DNA from: Sphingomonas lacusdianchii
GTDB lineage: Bacteria; Pseudomonadota; Alphaproteobacteria; Sphingomonadales; Sphingomonadaceae
Direction of reading: 5' to 3'
Length of the DNA stretch: 64,000 bases
Assembly (NCBI RefSeq): GCF_022664395.1
Contig: NZ_JAKRET010000002.1
Location: 248,001 to 312,000, forward strand
Program-made: the position numbers and the translations under genes
Part shown: piece after piece, positions 41,775-50,478 of the stretch
Layout: each line of letters starts with the position of its first letter
How positions within the stretch are numbered: position 1 is the first letter of the stretch
Notes under the pieces: model-generated
Told to the model about the DNA's origin: nothing
What the model saw: the letters and a program-made list of their open reading frames with translations, nothing else
Databases searched by the model: none

Positions 41775-44700
41775 TTAGAAGTTGAAGCCCGCCGACAGCT
41801 TGATCGTGCGTGGCTGGTTGCCGCCGATGCTGAACGACGAACGCTCGCCATAGACCGATTGCGATCCGTCGGTCCGGCTGTTGTCGAGTGCGTTGTTGTT
41901 GAAGTCGATGTAGTTGCGATCGTTCATCAGGTTGATGATGTCCACGCGGAAGCGGATCCGGGCGGTATCGTTGACGAACCGGATCGGAATATACTTCGTT
42001 GCCGCCACGTCGAGCTGACGACGACCCCATTGATCGCCCAGGCTATCGCGGAACCGGCCGACGAAGTTGCGCTGGTACGGGTTCGAGCTGTCGAACGACG
42101 TCACCATGAACATCGGCGATTCGATCGAGAACTTGCTCGAGAGCGTCAGCCCGATCGGCGTGTCGACGCTACCCGCCATGACGAAGCGGTGGCGCGGCAC
42201 GCCCGCCGACCGCAGCGTCGGGTAATCGTCGATCGACGGGAAATCGAGGCTGAAGGTTTCGCCGAACTGCCGGTTTTCCGACGCTTCGGTGAAGGTATAG
42301 GTCGCGTCGAGGCTCCACGGCGATGTCGGCGAATAGGGCTTGGTCAGCTTTACATAGGCCGAATCCGCGTCGGTCTTGAGCCCGTTGTCGCCGATGATGA
42401 TCGACCCGAACCCCGGCGGGGTGAAGCCGAACGGCGACTGCGGCGTCGGGTTCTGCGCGGTCGGAGCGGGGGCGAAGAACGACCCGTCGGGACGACGATT
42501 ACCCAGCAGATACACGAAGCCGTCACGGCTCGAAATGTGCTGATAGCCGACTTCGAGTTCGATCGGATTGAACCGCGACCGGAAGCCCAGCGAGAACTGG
42601 TCCGAATACGGCATCTTCAGATCGTTCTTGATGAAGCGCAGTTCGCGTCCGCCGCCGGTGCTGCTCTGCGCCAGCTGCGCGCGGCCTTCGGCGGTGAGGT
42701 AGATCGGGTTCCACGCGATGCAGGTCGACGATGGTGTGCAGGGGTTCAGCTGGTCCGCGCCCTGGAACAGGAAGGTCCGCTGCTGGAAGGCGCCGACCGA
42801 AAGTTCCTGCTGAAGGAAGTCGAACTGGTTGCGGTCATACGACCGGCCGAAGCCGCCGAAGACGGTGAAGCGGCCATCCTCGTCGACGCGATAGGTGAAG
42901 CCGACACGTGGCTGGATGGCGCCCATGAACGCCTTCCGGTTGTTACCGGTCGAGATATAGTCGTTGATGTTATAGTCGGCGTTCTGCAGGTTCGGATACT
43001 GCGCCGCGGAGATTGCGGTCAGGTTCGACTGCGGCGTGACGAAGTCGAGAAATGCCGGCGTGCGTTCGTAATCCCAACGCACGCCAAGGTTCAGCGTCAG
43101 GCGGTCGGTAACATCCCAATCGTCCTGTGCGTAGATGCCGAACTGGAAGTTCTTCGATTCAATGGTCGAGCTGCCGAAGCCGCTGGGTGCACCGAAGACG
43201 AGGCGGTAGGGCACATCCGTCTGGAAGCCGTTCTGGCTGAACAGATTCACGTCATAGGTATAGGAACCGTTGATGTTGTTCTGTTCGAGCGTGTTGAGGT
43301 TGACCCACTTCGCCTTCACGCCCGCCTTGAAGGTGTGCCCTTCTAGGCCGGTGAAGGTGAAATCGTTCTGAACGGTCCAGCCCTTCTGGCCCTTTTCCTG
43401 GAAGTTGGTTCCGCCACCGATACGCAGCAGGTCGATACGCCGCGAGCCGGTGTCGGTGATTTCGGTACGCTGGAAGAACTGGTTGATGTCCTGTTCGACC
43501 GGACGTGGCGACCATACGACGTCTTCGTACGACACGCGGAAATCGTTGATCCAGTTGTCGGCGGTGTGCTGCCACCGGGCAAGGCCGCGGATATCCTTGA
43601 CCGAGTTGTTGGTGCGGGTCGAAAACGCGCTGATTCCGCTGCCAAGGTCGTCGCCGCTTTCCTTGCGATACTTGCCGGAGAATTCGAACAGGTCTTCCGC
43701 CGTCGGCGACACGTCGATCTTGCCGAAGATCAGGTCTTCATTGAACGTGTTGGTGAAGTTGCCGAAGCGCGAACGCAGTTCGGCCGGGATGACGTTGAGG
43801 TCTACGCCGTTGCCGGGCAGCACGTCGACCGGGCGTTCCTGCCGCTTGCCTTCATAGCTGACGAAGAAATGGGCGATGTCCTTGACGATCGGACCGCCCA
43901 GCGCAACGCCGTACTGCATGTCCTTGGTATCGACCTTGGCGACACGCGTCGGGAACAATTCGGTCGGGCGGCGGTCGCGCAGATCCTGGTTGGTGTAGTC
44001 GACGAACCCTTCGCCATGGAACTCGTTCGTGCCCGACTTGGTGCCGGCGACGATCGCGACCGAGCTTACCTGGTCGAACTCCGCCTTATAGTTTGACGAC
44101 AGTACCTGATATTCGCCGATGGCGAGCTGCGGGAAGGGGTTGCCTGGCGAGGAATCCTGACCGGTGACGCCGTTCTTCAGGACATAGTCCTTCTGGCTGA
44201 CGCCATCGATAAAGACGTTTACCGAGTTCGAACGCTGCGCACCGCCCTGCAGGCGGGCCTGGCCGTTGGCGCCTTCCTCAACGAAGCGGACACCCGGTGC
44301 GAGGTCCGCAAAGGCGAGAAAGTTGCGATTGTTCTGCGGAAGCTGCTCGATCAGGCGCTGGGTGATGTTGATGCCGACCTGACCACCCGACAGGGTACGA
44401 ATCCGGCTACCGGTGACGACGATCTCGTCGTCGTTCGATGCAACGCTACCCGGATCGGTTTCGGTCGTCTCCCCCGCCGGAGCCGCTGCGGCAGTCGTCA
44501 GATCGATGTCGAGCCCGGCATTCTGTCCGACCGCCAGCGTGAATTCGTCCGAATTCCGCGTGCCGTTGGTAAGCTGGATCTCCAGCCGGTAGGTCCCGGC
44601 ACGCAAGGACGCAAAATTGTACGTACCATCCGCCCCTACGGTTGCGACGCGGCGAATTCCGGTTGCGACTTCGACCGCCGTCACCTGCGTGACACGATTA

Positions 44701-44834
44701 TCGGCCGGCGAAGTGATCGTACCGCGCAGCGACGCCTGTCCGACCTGGGCATAGGCGGCAACCGGAGCGACGACCGCCCCCGTCGCCAGCGTCGTCGCGG
44801 CGGCGAGTGCCGCGCGGATCATGGTCTTCCTCAT
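41775..44834 (-). CDS. TonB-dependent receptor with carboxypeptidase-regulatory-like N-terminal domain
   Basis: An outer-membrane active transporter of 1019 residues. A signal peptide ends PVAAYAQ; residues 32-115 form a carboxypeptidase-regulatory-like sandwich (VGQASLRGTITSPADNRVTQV ... TYRLEIQL). The plug begins DDEIVVTGSRI, and the barrel ends in the aromatic RTIKLSAGFNF. This is the Oar-like type. By position it should import the oligosaccharides released by the GH144 enzyme. The start ATG overlaps the lacI stop (ATGA). A second ATG lies four codons later. Confidence 0.92.
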   Translation of the reverse strand: MRKTMIRAALAAATTLATGAVVAPVAAYAQVGQASLRGTITSPADNRVTQVTAVEVATGIRRVATVGADGTYNFASLRAGTYRLEIQLTNGTRNSDEFTLAVGQNAGLDIDLTTAAAAPAGETTETDPGSVASNDDEIVVTGSRIRTLSGGQVGINITQRLIEQLPQNNRNFLAFADLAPGVRFVEEGANGQARLQGGAQRSNSVNVFIDGVSQKDYVLKNGVTGQDSSPGNPFPQLAIGEYQVLSSNYKAEFDQVSSVAIVAGTKSGTNEFHGEGFVDYTNQDLRDRRPTELFPTRVAKVDTKDMQYGVALGGPIVKDIAHFFVSYEGKRQERPVDVLPGNGVDLNVIPAELRSRFGNFTNTFNEDLIFGKIDVSPTAEDLFEFSGKYRKESGDDLGSGISAFSTRTNNSVKDIRGLARWQHTADNWINDFRVSYEDVVWSPRPVEQDINQFFQRTEITDTGSRRIDLLRIGGGTNFQEKGQKGWTVQNDFTFTGLEGHTFKAGVKAKWVNLNTLEQNNINGSYTYDVNLFSQNGFQTDVPYRLVFGAPSGFGSSTIESKNFQFGIYAQDDWDVTDRLTLNLGVRWDYERTPAFLDFVTPQSNLTAISAAQYPNLQNADYNINDYISTGNNRKAFMGAIQPRVGFTYRVDEDGRFTVFGGFGRSYDRNQFDFLQQELSVGAFQQRTFLFQGADQLNPCTPSSTCIAWNPIYLTAEGRAQLAQSSTGGGRELRFIKNDLKMPYSDQFSLGFRSRFNPIELEVGYQHISSRDGFVYLLGNRRPDGSFFAPAPTAQNPTPQSPFGFTPPGFGSIIIGDNGLKTDADSAYVKLTKPYSPTSPWSLDATYTFTEASENRQFGETFSLDFPSIDDYPTLRSAGVPRHRFVMAGSVDTPIGLTLSSKFSIESPMFMVTSFDSSNPYQRNFVGRFRDSLGDQWGRRQLDVAATKYIPIRFVNDTARIRFRVDIINLMNDRNYIDFNNNALDNSRTDGSQSVYGERSSFSIGGNQPRTIKLSAGFNF

Positions 44835-45871
44835 GCGTATATTCCCCTTGTTCCCCGGTGTTCCGGGTCTTCCCTTGGTGAAGTGGTTTCGCGCACGATC
44901 AGGGTCGGCGCGCGAAGTTCGATGCTGCGGTCGTCGGCCCCGCCGATCTGGTCGGTCAGGCGCGCGATGGCGCGTTCGCCGAGTTCGGCGATGTCGATGC
45001 GCAACGTGGTGAGCGTAGGCGAGATCAGCCGGGCGAGGGGGATGTCGTCGAAGCCGGCGACCGCCACCCGGTCTGGCACCGCCACCCCGGCCCGGCGCAA
45101 GCCCATCAGGACGCCGATCGCCATCATGTCGTTCGCGGCGAATACCGCATCGACGTCGCTCCCCTCCCGAGCCATTTTTTCCGCTACGGAAACGCCCGAC
45201 TCTTCGAGAAAGGTTCCGCGCTCGATCAACGGTTCGAGGCCGGCGGCGGCAATGCCGGCGCGATAGCCGTCCATCCGTTCCTCCGCATCGATATTGCCGA
45301 CCGGCCCCGCGAGATGCAGGATGCGGCGGCGGCCGGTCGCGACCAGATGATCGACCATCGCCCGTGCGCCCGCGATATTGTCGAGACGCAGTTCGGGACG
45401 CGGCTGGTGATGCGGCGCGCAGTTGACCAGCACGACGGGCACCCCGGTCGGCAGATGTGCGAACAACTGGTCGGGATCGATATGCGGCGCCATGACCACC
45501 ATGCCGTCGACCCGCCCGCGCATCGTGCGCAGCGCCTCGACGCCCCGGGCCGGATCGGCATGCATGTTCGACAGCAGCAGTTGCAGCCCGCGCGCCGACG
45601 CCTCGCGGTCCATGCCGCGCAACAGTTCGGAGAAGAATTCGCCGTGCAGTTCGGGCAGGACGACTCCGATCGCGTTCGATCGCGCGAGGCTCAGCGAGCG
45701 CGCGCCGGCATGCGGCACATAGCCTAGCCTGGTGGCGGCGGCATGCACCCGTTCGCGCAGTTCGGGACGGACATTGTCGTGACCGTTCAGCACGCGCGAC
45801 ACCGAGGCGACGGATACGTCCGCCGCGCGAGCCACATCGCGGATGGTGGCGTTCGCCATGCCGTTGGTCAT
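44831..45871 (-). CDS. LacI-family transcriptional regulator (glycan locus)
   Basis: A 346-residue repressor: HTH ATIRDVARAADVSVASVSRVLNGHDNVRPELRERVHAAATRLGYVP, then the sugar-binding fold with IGVVLPELHGEFFSELLRGMDREA, VDGMVVMAPHIDP and FDDIPLARLISPTLTTLRID. The start at 45871 follows GGGAG at four bases; ATG 45859 is an alternative. It is the first gene of an operon with the receptor (four-base overlap) and GH144. The palindrome at 45935-45950 in front of it is its likely operator, giving autoregulation and control of the divergent GH3 gene. Confidence 0.93.
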   Translation of the reverse strand: MTNGMANATIRDVARAADVSVASVSRVLNGHDNVRPELRERVHAAATRLGYVPHAGARSLSLARSNAIGVVLPELHGEFFSELLRGMDREASARGLQLLLSNMHADPARGVEALRTMRGRVDGMVVMAPHIDPDQLFAHLPTGVPVVLVNCAPHHQPRPELRLDNIAGARAMVDHLVATGRRRILHLAGPVGNIDAEERMDGYRAGIAAAGLEPLIERGTFLEESGVSVAEKMAREGSDVDAVFAANDMMAIGVLMGLRRAGVAVPDRVAVAGFDDIPLARLISPTLTTLRIDIAELGERAIARLTDQIGGADDRSIELRAPTLIVRETTSPREDPEHRGTRGIYA

Positions 45872-45934
45872 TCCACTCCCTGCGTCGCTACGCCCATCGC
45901 AGCGAATCCGTCGGCTTCTCGCCGATCGCTCTTG

Positions 45935-45950
45935 ATGTAACCGGTTACAT
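45935..45950. promoter_or_regulatory. LacI-type operator between lacI and GH3 genes
   Basis: ATGTAACCGGTTACAT is a perfect 16-base palindrome with a central CG-type core as used by LacI/GalR proteins. It lies 64 bases before the lacI start and 81 bases before the GH3 start, so one site could control both directions. Confidence 0.75.
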
Positions 45951-46030
45951 GATCTTAAAACGCGCTTCAACCACAGATTCGAAACACAAGCGCATCCATT
46001 TCGTTGCGCAAACGACACAGAGGGGATCGC

Positions 46031-48316
46031 ATGGAAGACATTCGCATTTCGCGACGGGCGATGATGATGGGCGCGGGCGCGATCGCCGCTTGGAGCGCGT
46101 CGCCGGCGCGGGCGCTGCTGGCGCAGGCGGGCGACCGGCTGCCGGCATCCGTAGAAGCGCTGATCGGTCAGATGACCGTCGAGGAGAAGGCCGGACAGCT
46201 GACGCTGATGGCCGCCGCCTGGGCGGGCGGTGCGGCGAATGCGCTCAATCCGATCAGCGCGACGGCGACGTTCGACGAGCAACTGGCGCAGGTTCGCGCC
46301 GGCCGGCTGACCGGCGTGTTCAACGGCAACGGTGCCGACATGGCGCGGCGCATGCAGACCGTGGCGATGCGCGAACAGCGGCTGAAGGTGCCGTTGCTGT
46401 TCGCCGCCGACATCATTCACGGCTTCCGCACCGTCTTCCCGATGCCGCTCGCCGAGGCGGGGACGTTCGACGCCGATCTGGCCGAGCGGACCGCGCGTGC
46501 GGCGGCGGTCGAGGCTTCGGCGGCGGGAATCGACTGGACCTTCGCGCCGATGGTCGACATCGCCCGCGACCAGCGCTGGGGCCGGGGGATCGAAGGGGCG
46601 GGCGAAGACCTGCTGCTCGGCAAGACGATGGCCGATGCGCGGGTGCGCGGGTTTCAGGGCCGGCGCGGCCTTGCCGCCGACGATGCCGTCGCCGCCTGCG
46701 CCAAGCATTTCGCGGCCTATGGCGCGGGCGAGGCGGGGCTCGACTACAACACCGTCGACGTGTCCGAACGGACGCTGCGCGAAACCTATTTCCCGCCGTT
46801 CCAGACCGCCTTCGCCGCCGGCGCGCCGACGACGATGGCCGCGTTCAACGAATTGTCGGGGGTACCGGCGACCGCCAATCCGTGGCTGCTCGACACGATC
46901 CTGCGCAAGGAATGGGGGTTCGGCGGGCTGGTGGTGTCCGACTATACCGGCGACGAGGAACTGATCGCGCATGGCTTTGCCGCCGATGCGCGCGAAGCGA
47001 CGAAGCTTGCCTTCCTCGCGGGTGTCGACATGTCGATGCAGTCGGGATTCTACATCAAGCATCTCCCCGATCTGGTCGCCAAGGGCGAGGTGCCGATGGA
47101 ACGGCTCGATCAGGCGGTGCGCCGCGTGCTGGCGCTGAAGGTACAGCTCGGCCTGTTCGACAATCCGTTCCGCCGCATCGACCCGCGTCGCGAAAAGCAA
47201 CGGGTGCGCACGCCCCAGCATCTGAAGCTGGCGCGCGAGGCCGGGGCACGGTCGATCGTCATGCTGAAGAACGACGGCGACCTGTTGCCGCTGCCCAAAT
47301 CGGGCAAGCGCATCGCGCTGATCGGCCCGTTCGTACAGGGGCAGCGCGAGTTGATCGGGACATGGAACGTCTATGGTTCGGATGCGGAGGCGGTCGACCT
47401 GCTGACCGGCGTGCGTGCCGCCGTCGCCGATCCGAAGCTGGTCAGTGCGGTCGACGGATCGGGCATCACCGATCCGATCCCCGGCGGGATCGAGGCCGCG
47501 GTGATCGCCGCGTCGCAGGCCGATATCGTGTTGCTGGCGATCGGTGAATCGCAACGCATGTCGGGCGAGGCGCAGTCGCGGGTCGATATCGGCATTCCCA
47601 AGACGCAACTCGATCTGGCGGAGGCGGTGCTGGCGACCGGCAAGCCGACCGTCATCCTGTTGCGCAATGGTCGGGCGATGGTCCTCGACAAGCCGGTGCT
47701 TGATGCGCGGGCGATCCTCGTGACCTGGTTCCTCGGATCGGAAAGCGGGCCAGCGACTGCCGACATCCTGTTCGGCGATGTGTCGCCATCGGCGCGGCTG
47801 CCGGTCAGCTTTCCCTATGCGACGGGGCAGGAGCCCTATTATTACGCCCACAAGACGACGGGGCGTCCCAACCCGCCGGGGCCGCTGGCCGAGTATAAGG
47901 CGCGGTATCGCGAGGGGCCGAATGCAGCGCGTTTCCCGTTCGGGCACGGGCTGACCTATGGCCGGATCGCCTATAGCGACCTCGATCTGGGCGACGGGCG
48001 GCTGAACAGCGACGGCGCGCTGAAGGTGCGGGCGCGGATCACCAACAGCGGAACGCGGGCGGCGACCGAGGTCGTGCAGCTCTACATCCACGACGTCGCT
48101 GCCAGCATCACCCGCCCGGTGCGCGAATTGAAGGCGTTTCAGCGCGTGGCGCTGGCACCGGGAGAATCAAAGATCGTCGAGTTTACGCTGCGGGCCAATG
48201 ATCTGCGTTTCATCGGGGTGCAGAACCGGCCGGTGGTCGAACCGGGCAGCTTCCGGATCTGGGTCGCGCCGTCGGCCGAGGCCGATGGCGTGAACGGCAG
48301 CTTCGTACTGGCGTAA
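46031..48316 (+). CDS. GH3 beta-glucosidase, BglX-like
   Basis: A 761-residue exported enzyme with a Tat-like signal (ISRRAMMMGAGAIAAW). The GH3 barrel has VPLLFAADIIHGFRTVFPMPL, KHFAAYGAGEAGLDYNTVDVSERTLRETYFPPF and the nucleophile Asp in LVVSDYTGDEEL. The second domain has the likely acid/base Glu in GESQRMSGEAQSR, and a fibronectin-like domain ends the protein. Length fits BglX. GH3 enzymes cleave beta-glucosides, including sophorooligosaccharides in some species. It is divergent from lacI and shares the operator at 45935-45950. The GH144 product would be its natural substrate. Confidence 0.93.
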   Translation: MEDIRISRRAMMMGAGAIAAWSASPARALLAQAGDRLPASVEALIGQMTVEEKAGQLTLMAAAWAGGAANALNPISATATFDEQLAQVRAGRLTGVFNGNGADMARRMQTVAMREQRLKVPLLFAADIIHGFRTVFPMPLAEAGTFDADLAERTARAAAVEASAAGIDWTFAPMVDIARDQRWGRGIEGAGEDLLLGKTMADARVRGFQGRRGLAADDAVAACAKHFAAYGAGEAGLDYNTVDVSERTLRETYFPPFQTAFAAGAPTTMAAFNELSGVPATANPWLLDTILRKEWGFGGLVVSDYTGDEELIAHGFAADAREATKLAFLAGVDMSMQSGFYIKHLPDLVAKGEVPMERLDQAVRRVLALKVQLGLFDNPFRRIDPRREKQRVRTPQHLKLAREAGARSIVMLKNDGDLLPLPKSGKRIALIGPFVQGQRELIGTWNVYGSDAEAVDLLTGVRAAVADPKLVSAVDGSGITDPIPGGIEAAVIAASQADIVLLAIGESQRMSGEAQSRVDIGIPKTQLDLAEAVLATGKPTVILLRNGRAMVLDKPVLDARAILVTWFLGSESGPATADILFGDVSPSARLPVSFPYATGQEPYYYAHKTTGRPNPPGPLAEYKARYREGPNAARFPFGHGLTYGRIAYSDLDLGDGRLNSDGALKVRARITNSGTRAATEVVQLYIHDVAASITRPVRELKAFQRVALAPGESKIVEFTLRANDLRFIGVQNRPVVEPGSFRIWVAPSAEADGVNGSFVLA

Positions 48317-48320
48317 CCAA

Positions 48321-48347
48321 ACTCCCTCTCCCCTTCAGGGGAGAGGG
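48321..48347. repeat. Short hairpin repeat, family F copy 2
   Basis: The same 27 bases as at 20871-20897: CCCTCTCCCC/GGGGAGAGGG around TTCA. It begins four bases after the GH3 stop and may end its transcription. Confidence 0.8.
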
Positions 48348-48411
48348 CTTAACGGACGCACCCGCATCGTCGATCGGCGCGTTAACGCCTTCACCACGAA
48401 GGAGAAGCATC

Positions 48412-48648
48412 ATGACCGACGGCAAGCAACCCAATCAGGCGGTCGGCTCCGGCAGCGACACCGCCAAGCCCGATGGCGTGAACACCGCGCCCGGCGGCGG
48501 CGAGTCAGGGGGCGGTGCCTATCCCAATCCGCATGACGCCGGCGACGAAGGACGCTTCGACGGCGGGCAGAGCCTGAAGGACTATCATGGCAGCGATGGC
48601 GCCAAGGAGAACGATGCCACCGGCACCGACGGGTCGGGATCGGCATAA
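48412..48648 (+). CDS. Small acidic glycine-rich protein, unknown function
   Basis: A 78-residue soluble protein preceded by AAGGAGAAGCATC. It is rich in Gly, Asp, Ser and Asn (PGGGESGGGAYPNPHDAGDEGRFDGGQ), has no cysteine or signal peptide, and is likely disordered. Such proteins are often stress-related in sphingomonads, but I do not recognise a family. Its last 64 bases overlap the 3' end of the convergent iclR-like gene, which weakens confidence slightly. Confidence 0.65.
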   Translation: MTDGKQPNQAVGSGSDTAKPDGVNTAPGGGESGGGAYPNPHDAGDEGRFDGGQSLKDYHGSDGAKENDATGTDGSGSA

Positions 48649-49403
48649 CCCAGGTCGCGGCTGATCGCCCGCGCGGTCTCCGCCACCTTCGGTCCGATCG
48701 AAGCGACCTTGTCCGGCGTCAGATATTGCGCGGCGGTGGCGATGCCGATCGCGGCGACGATCGCGTCGGACACGTCGCGGATCGGGGCGGCAATCGACCG
48801 GATGCCGTCATTGCCCACGCTGTCATGGATCACATGCCCGCGCGCGATATTGGCGCGCATCGCGTCTACCCAATCGGCGATGGCATTCGCGTCGGTGGCA
48901 CCCGTCGCGCGGTAGAGCCGCGTCAGACCGTCGTTCCGCTCGTCGAACAGCAATGCCTTGCCAAGCCCGGTCTGCGCCACCGGGCGCCGGTCGCCGGGAC
49001 GGGTCGATACCTCCAGCCGCTGCCGGCCGGCAGCACGGTCGAGATGGAGCGAATGGTCGCCATCGCGCCGCCCAAGGAACACGCACAGCCCGGTATCGGC
49101 CGACAGCGCTTCCATCCGCGCGCGTGCGACGCGGACCAGATCGATACGGCGATGCGCGGTAAAGCCCAGTTGCAGCAGCGTCGGCCCCAGTGTCAGCAAC
49201 CCGCGCTCGGCCTGCGCGACATAGCCGCGTTCGACCAGCGCCGCCGCCAGCCGATGCGTCGTCGTCCGGCTAAGGCCCAATATCCGTGCCAGTTCGGCGA
49301 CGCGCAGTGGTTCGTCGCGCAACGCCTCGACCAGGTCGAGACCACGCATCAGCGTCTGCGTGCCGCGCGACGCGCCCGACGGTTCTTCGCTATGGTCGTT
49401 CAT
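48585..49403 (-). CDS. IclR-family transcriptional regulator
   Basis: A 272-residue regulator: N-terminal winged helix (GTQTLMRGLDLVEALRDEPLRVAELARILGLSRTTTHRLAAALVERGYV) and the IclR ligand domain (RVARARMEALSADTGLCVFLGRRDGDHSLHLDRAAGRQRLEV, GLGKALLF, GIRSIAAPIRDVSDAIVAAIGIATAA). It probably controls a catabolic gene; it lies 28 bases after the ROK kinase stop on the same strand. Ligand unknown. Confidence 0.9.
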   Translation of the reverse strand: MNDHSEEPSGASRGTQTLMRGLDLVEALRDEPLRVAELARILGLSRTTTHRLAAALVERGYVAQAERGLLTLGPTLLQLGFTAHRRIDLVRVARARMEALSADTGLCVFLGRRDGDHSLHLDRAAGRQRLEVSTRPGDRRPVAQTGLGKALLFDERNDGLTRLYRATGATDANAIADWVDAMRANIARGHVIHDSVGNDGIRSIAAPIRDVSDAIVAAIGIATAAQYLTPDKVASIGPKVAETARAISRDLGYADPDPSVPVASFSLAPSLP

Positions 49404-49431
49404 CGCGCCGACATTGGATCAGCGCGCCGCG

Positions 49432-50307
49432 TTACGCCAGCATGTCTTGCGCCATGACGAGCGTACCCAGCGGACCGGCCTCCTCACCCAGCGCTGCCGG
49501 CACGATCCGCTCCGCGATCGATCCGGCATCGACATAGCCCAGATAGCCGCCCAGTGCCGCGACCACCCGTTCGCATACCATCGGCAGCATCTGCGGCTGG
49601 CCCAGCCCGACCCCGCCGCCAACGATGATACGGGCCGGGGAAAGGGTGAGGAACAGCATCGCGAACGCTTCGCCCAGCGCATCGGCGACATCGCGCCATG
49701 CCGGATCCTCGGCCGACAGCAGATGCGCCGGCCCGCCGCTGCGCGCCGCGATTGCCGGCCCGCTGACCAGTCCTTCCAGGCAGTCGCCATGAAAGGGGCA
49801 GGCGCCGGCGAAGCCATCGTCGGCGCGACGGCGTACGCGGATATGCCCCGCCTCCGGATGCATCATGCCGGTGACCGGACGGCCACCGGCGATAACCCCC
49901 ATGCCTACCCCGGTGCCGACGGTGACGTACAGGAAGTCGGACAGGCCGATCGCCGCGCCGAAAGCCCCTTCGCCCAGTGCCGCGCCGGTCACGTCGGTGT
50001 GGAACGCGACCTTGTCGAACCCCTGCGCCAGCGGTGCGACGATCTCGGCCCCGGCCCAATGCGGCTTGGGGGTCGGCAGCATCGTGCCGTCGGCGACTGA
50101 GACCGGGCCGAAACTGGCGATGCCGATCGCGGCGGGGCGATGGTGGTGCCGCCATTCGGCCAGCTTCGCGGCGATTGCGCCGAGCGTTTCGTCGGGCGTG
50201 GTCGTCGGCACGCGGAACCGGTCGATGATCTCCCGCCCGCGCCCAATCACCGCAATCGATTTGGTGCCACCCAGTTCCACGCCGGCAACGATCCTGTCGG
50301 AATGCAT
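49432..50307 (-). CDS. ROK-family sugar kinase (fructokinase-like)
   Basis: A 291-residue hexokinase-type kinase. ATP site VAGVELGGTKSIAVIGRG, the catalytic region FHTDVTGAALGEGAFGAAIG, VTVGTGVGMGVI, HPEAGHIRVRR and the zinc motif CPFHGDCLEGLVSGPAI all match the Mak/fructokinase branch of ROK. The ATG at 50307 follows GAGGATCGAA; an open frame runs further upstream without match. It likely phosphorylates fructose or glucose delivered by the nearby glycosidases. Divergent from a LacI-type gene with an operator between. Confidence 0.88.
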   Translation of the reverse strand: MHSDRIVAGVELGGTKSIAVIGRGREIIDRFRVPTTTPDETLGAIAAKLAEWRHHHRPAAIGIASFGPVSVADGTMLPTPKPHWAGAEIVAPLAQGFDKVAFHTDVTGAALGEGAFGAAIGLSDFLYVTVGTGVGMGVIAGGRPVTGMMHPEAGHIRVRRRADDGFAGACPFHGDCLEGLVSGPAIAARSGGPAHLLSAEDPAWRDVADALGEAFAMLFLTLSPARIIVGGGVGLGQPQMLPMVCERVVAALGGYLGYVDAGSIAERIVPAALGEEAGPLGTLVMAQDMLA

Positions 50308-50400
50308 TTCGATCCTCTCTCGTCGAACGGCCGGCGTTGTGCCGCACCATGGCGTGGCGTCGCAAGCCACGCCGGCGACCACGACCCGCTATCGTCTTTC

Positions 50401-50412
50401 GCAAACGTTTGC
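50401..50412. promoter_or_regulatory. LacI-type operator between ROK kinase and lacI genes
   Basis: GCAAACGTTTGC is a perfect 12-base palindrome with the central CG typical of LacI/GalR sites. It lies 94 bases before the ROK start and 67 bases before the LacI start, well placed for control of both. Confidence 0.7.
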
Positions 50413-50478
50413 AACGTTCCAATATGTGCCGATATTTTCGCTGGCGGACGGTGAGATTTTGTTCGTACAAGCAGCGGC

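Noticed and set aside
40224..43346. A 1040-codon open frame on the plus strand
   Set aside because: It runs antisense through the GH144 and TonB-receptor genes, which have clear family motifs and signal peptides on the minus strand. Long antisense frames are expected at this G+C content.
45872..48091. The upstream extension of the lacI frame (minus strand)
   Set aside because: It lies antisense to the GH3 gene and has no family match. The real lacI start is at 45871 with an HTH directly after it.
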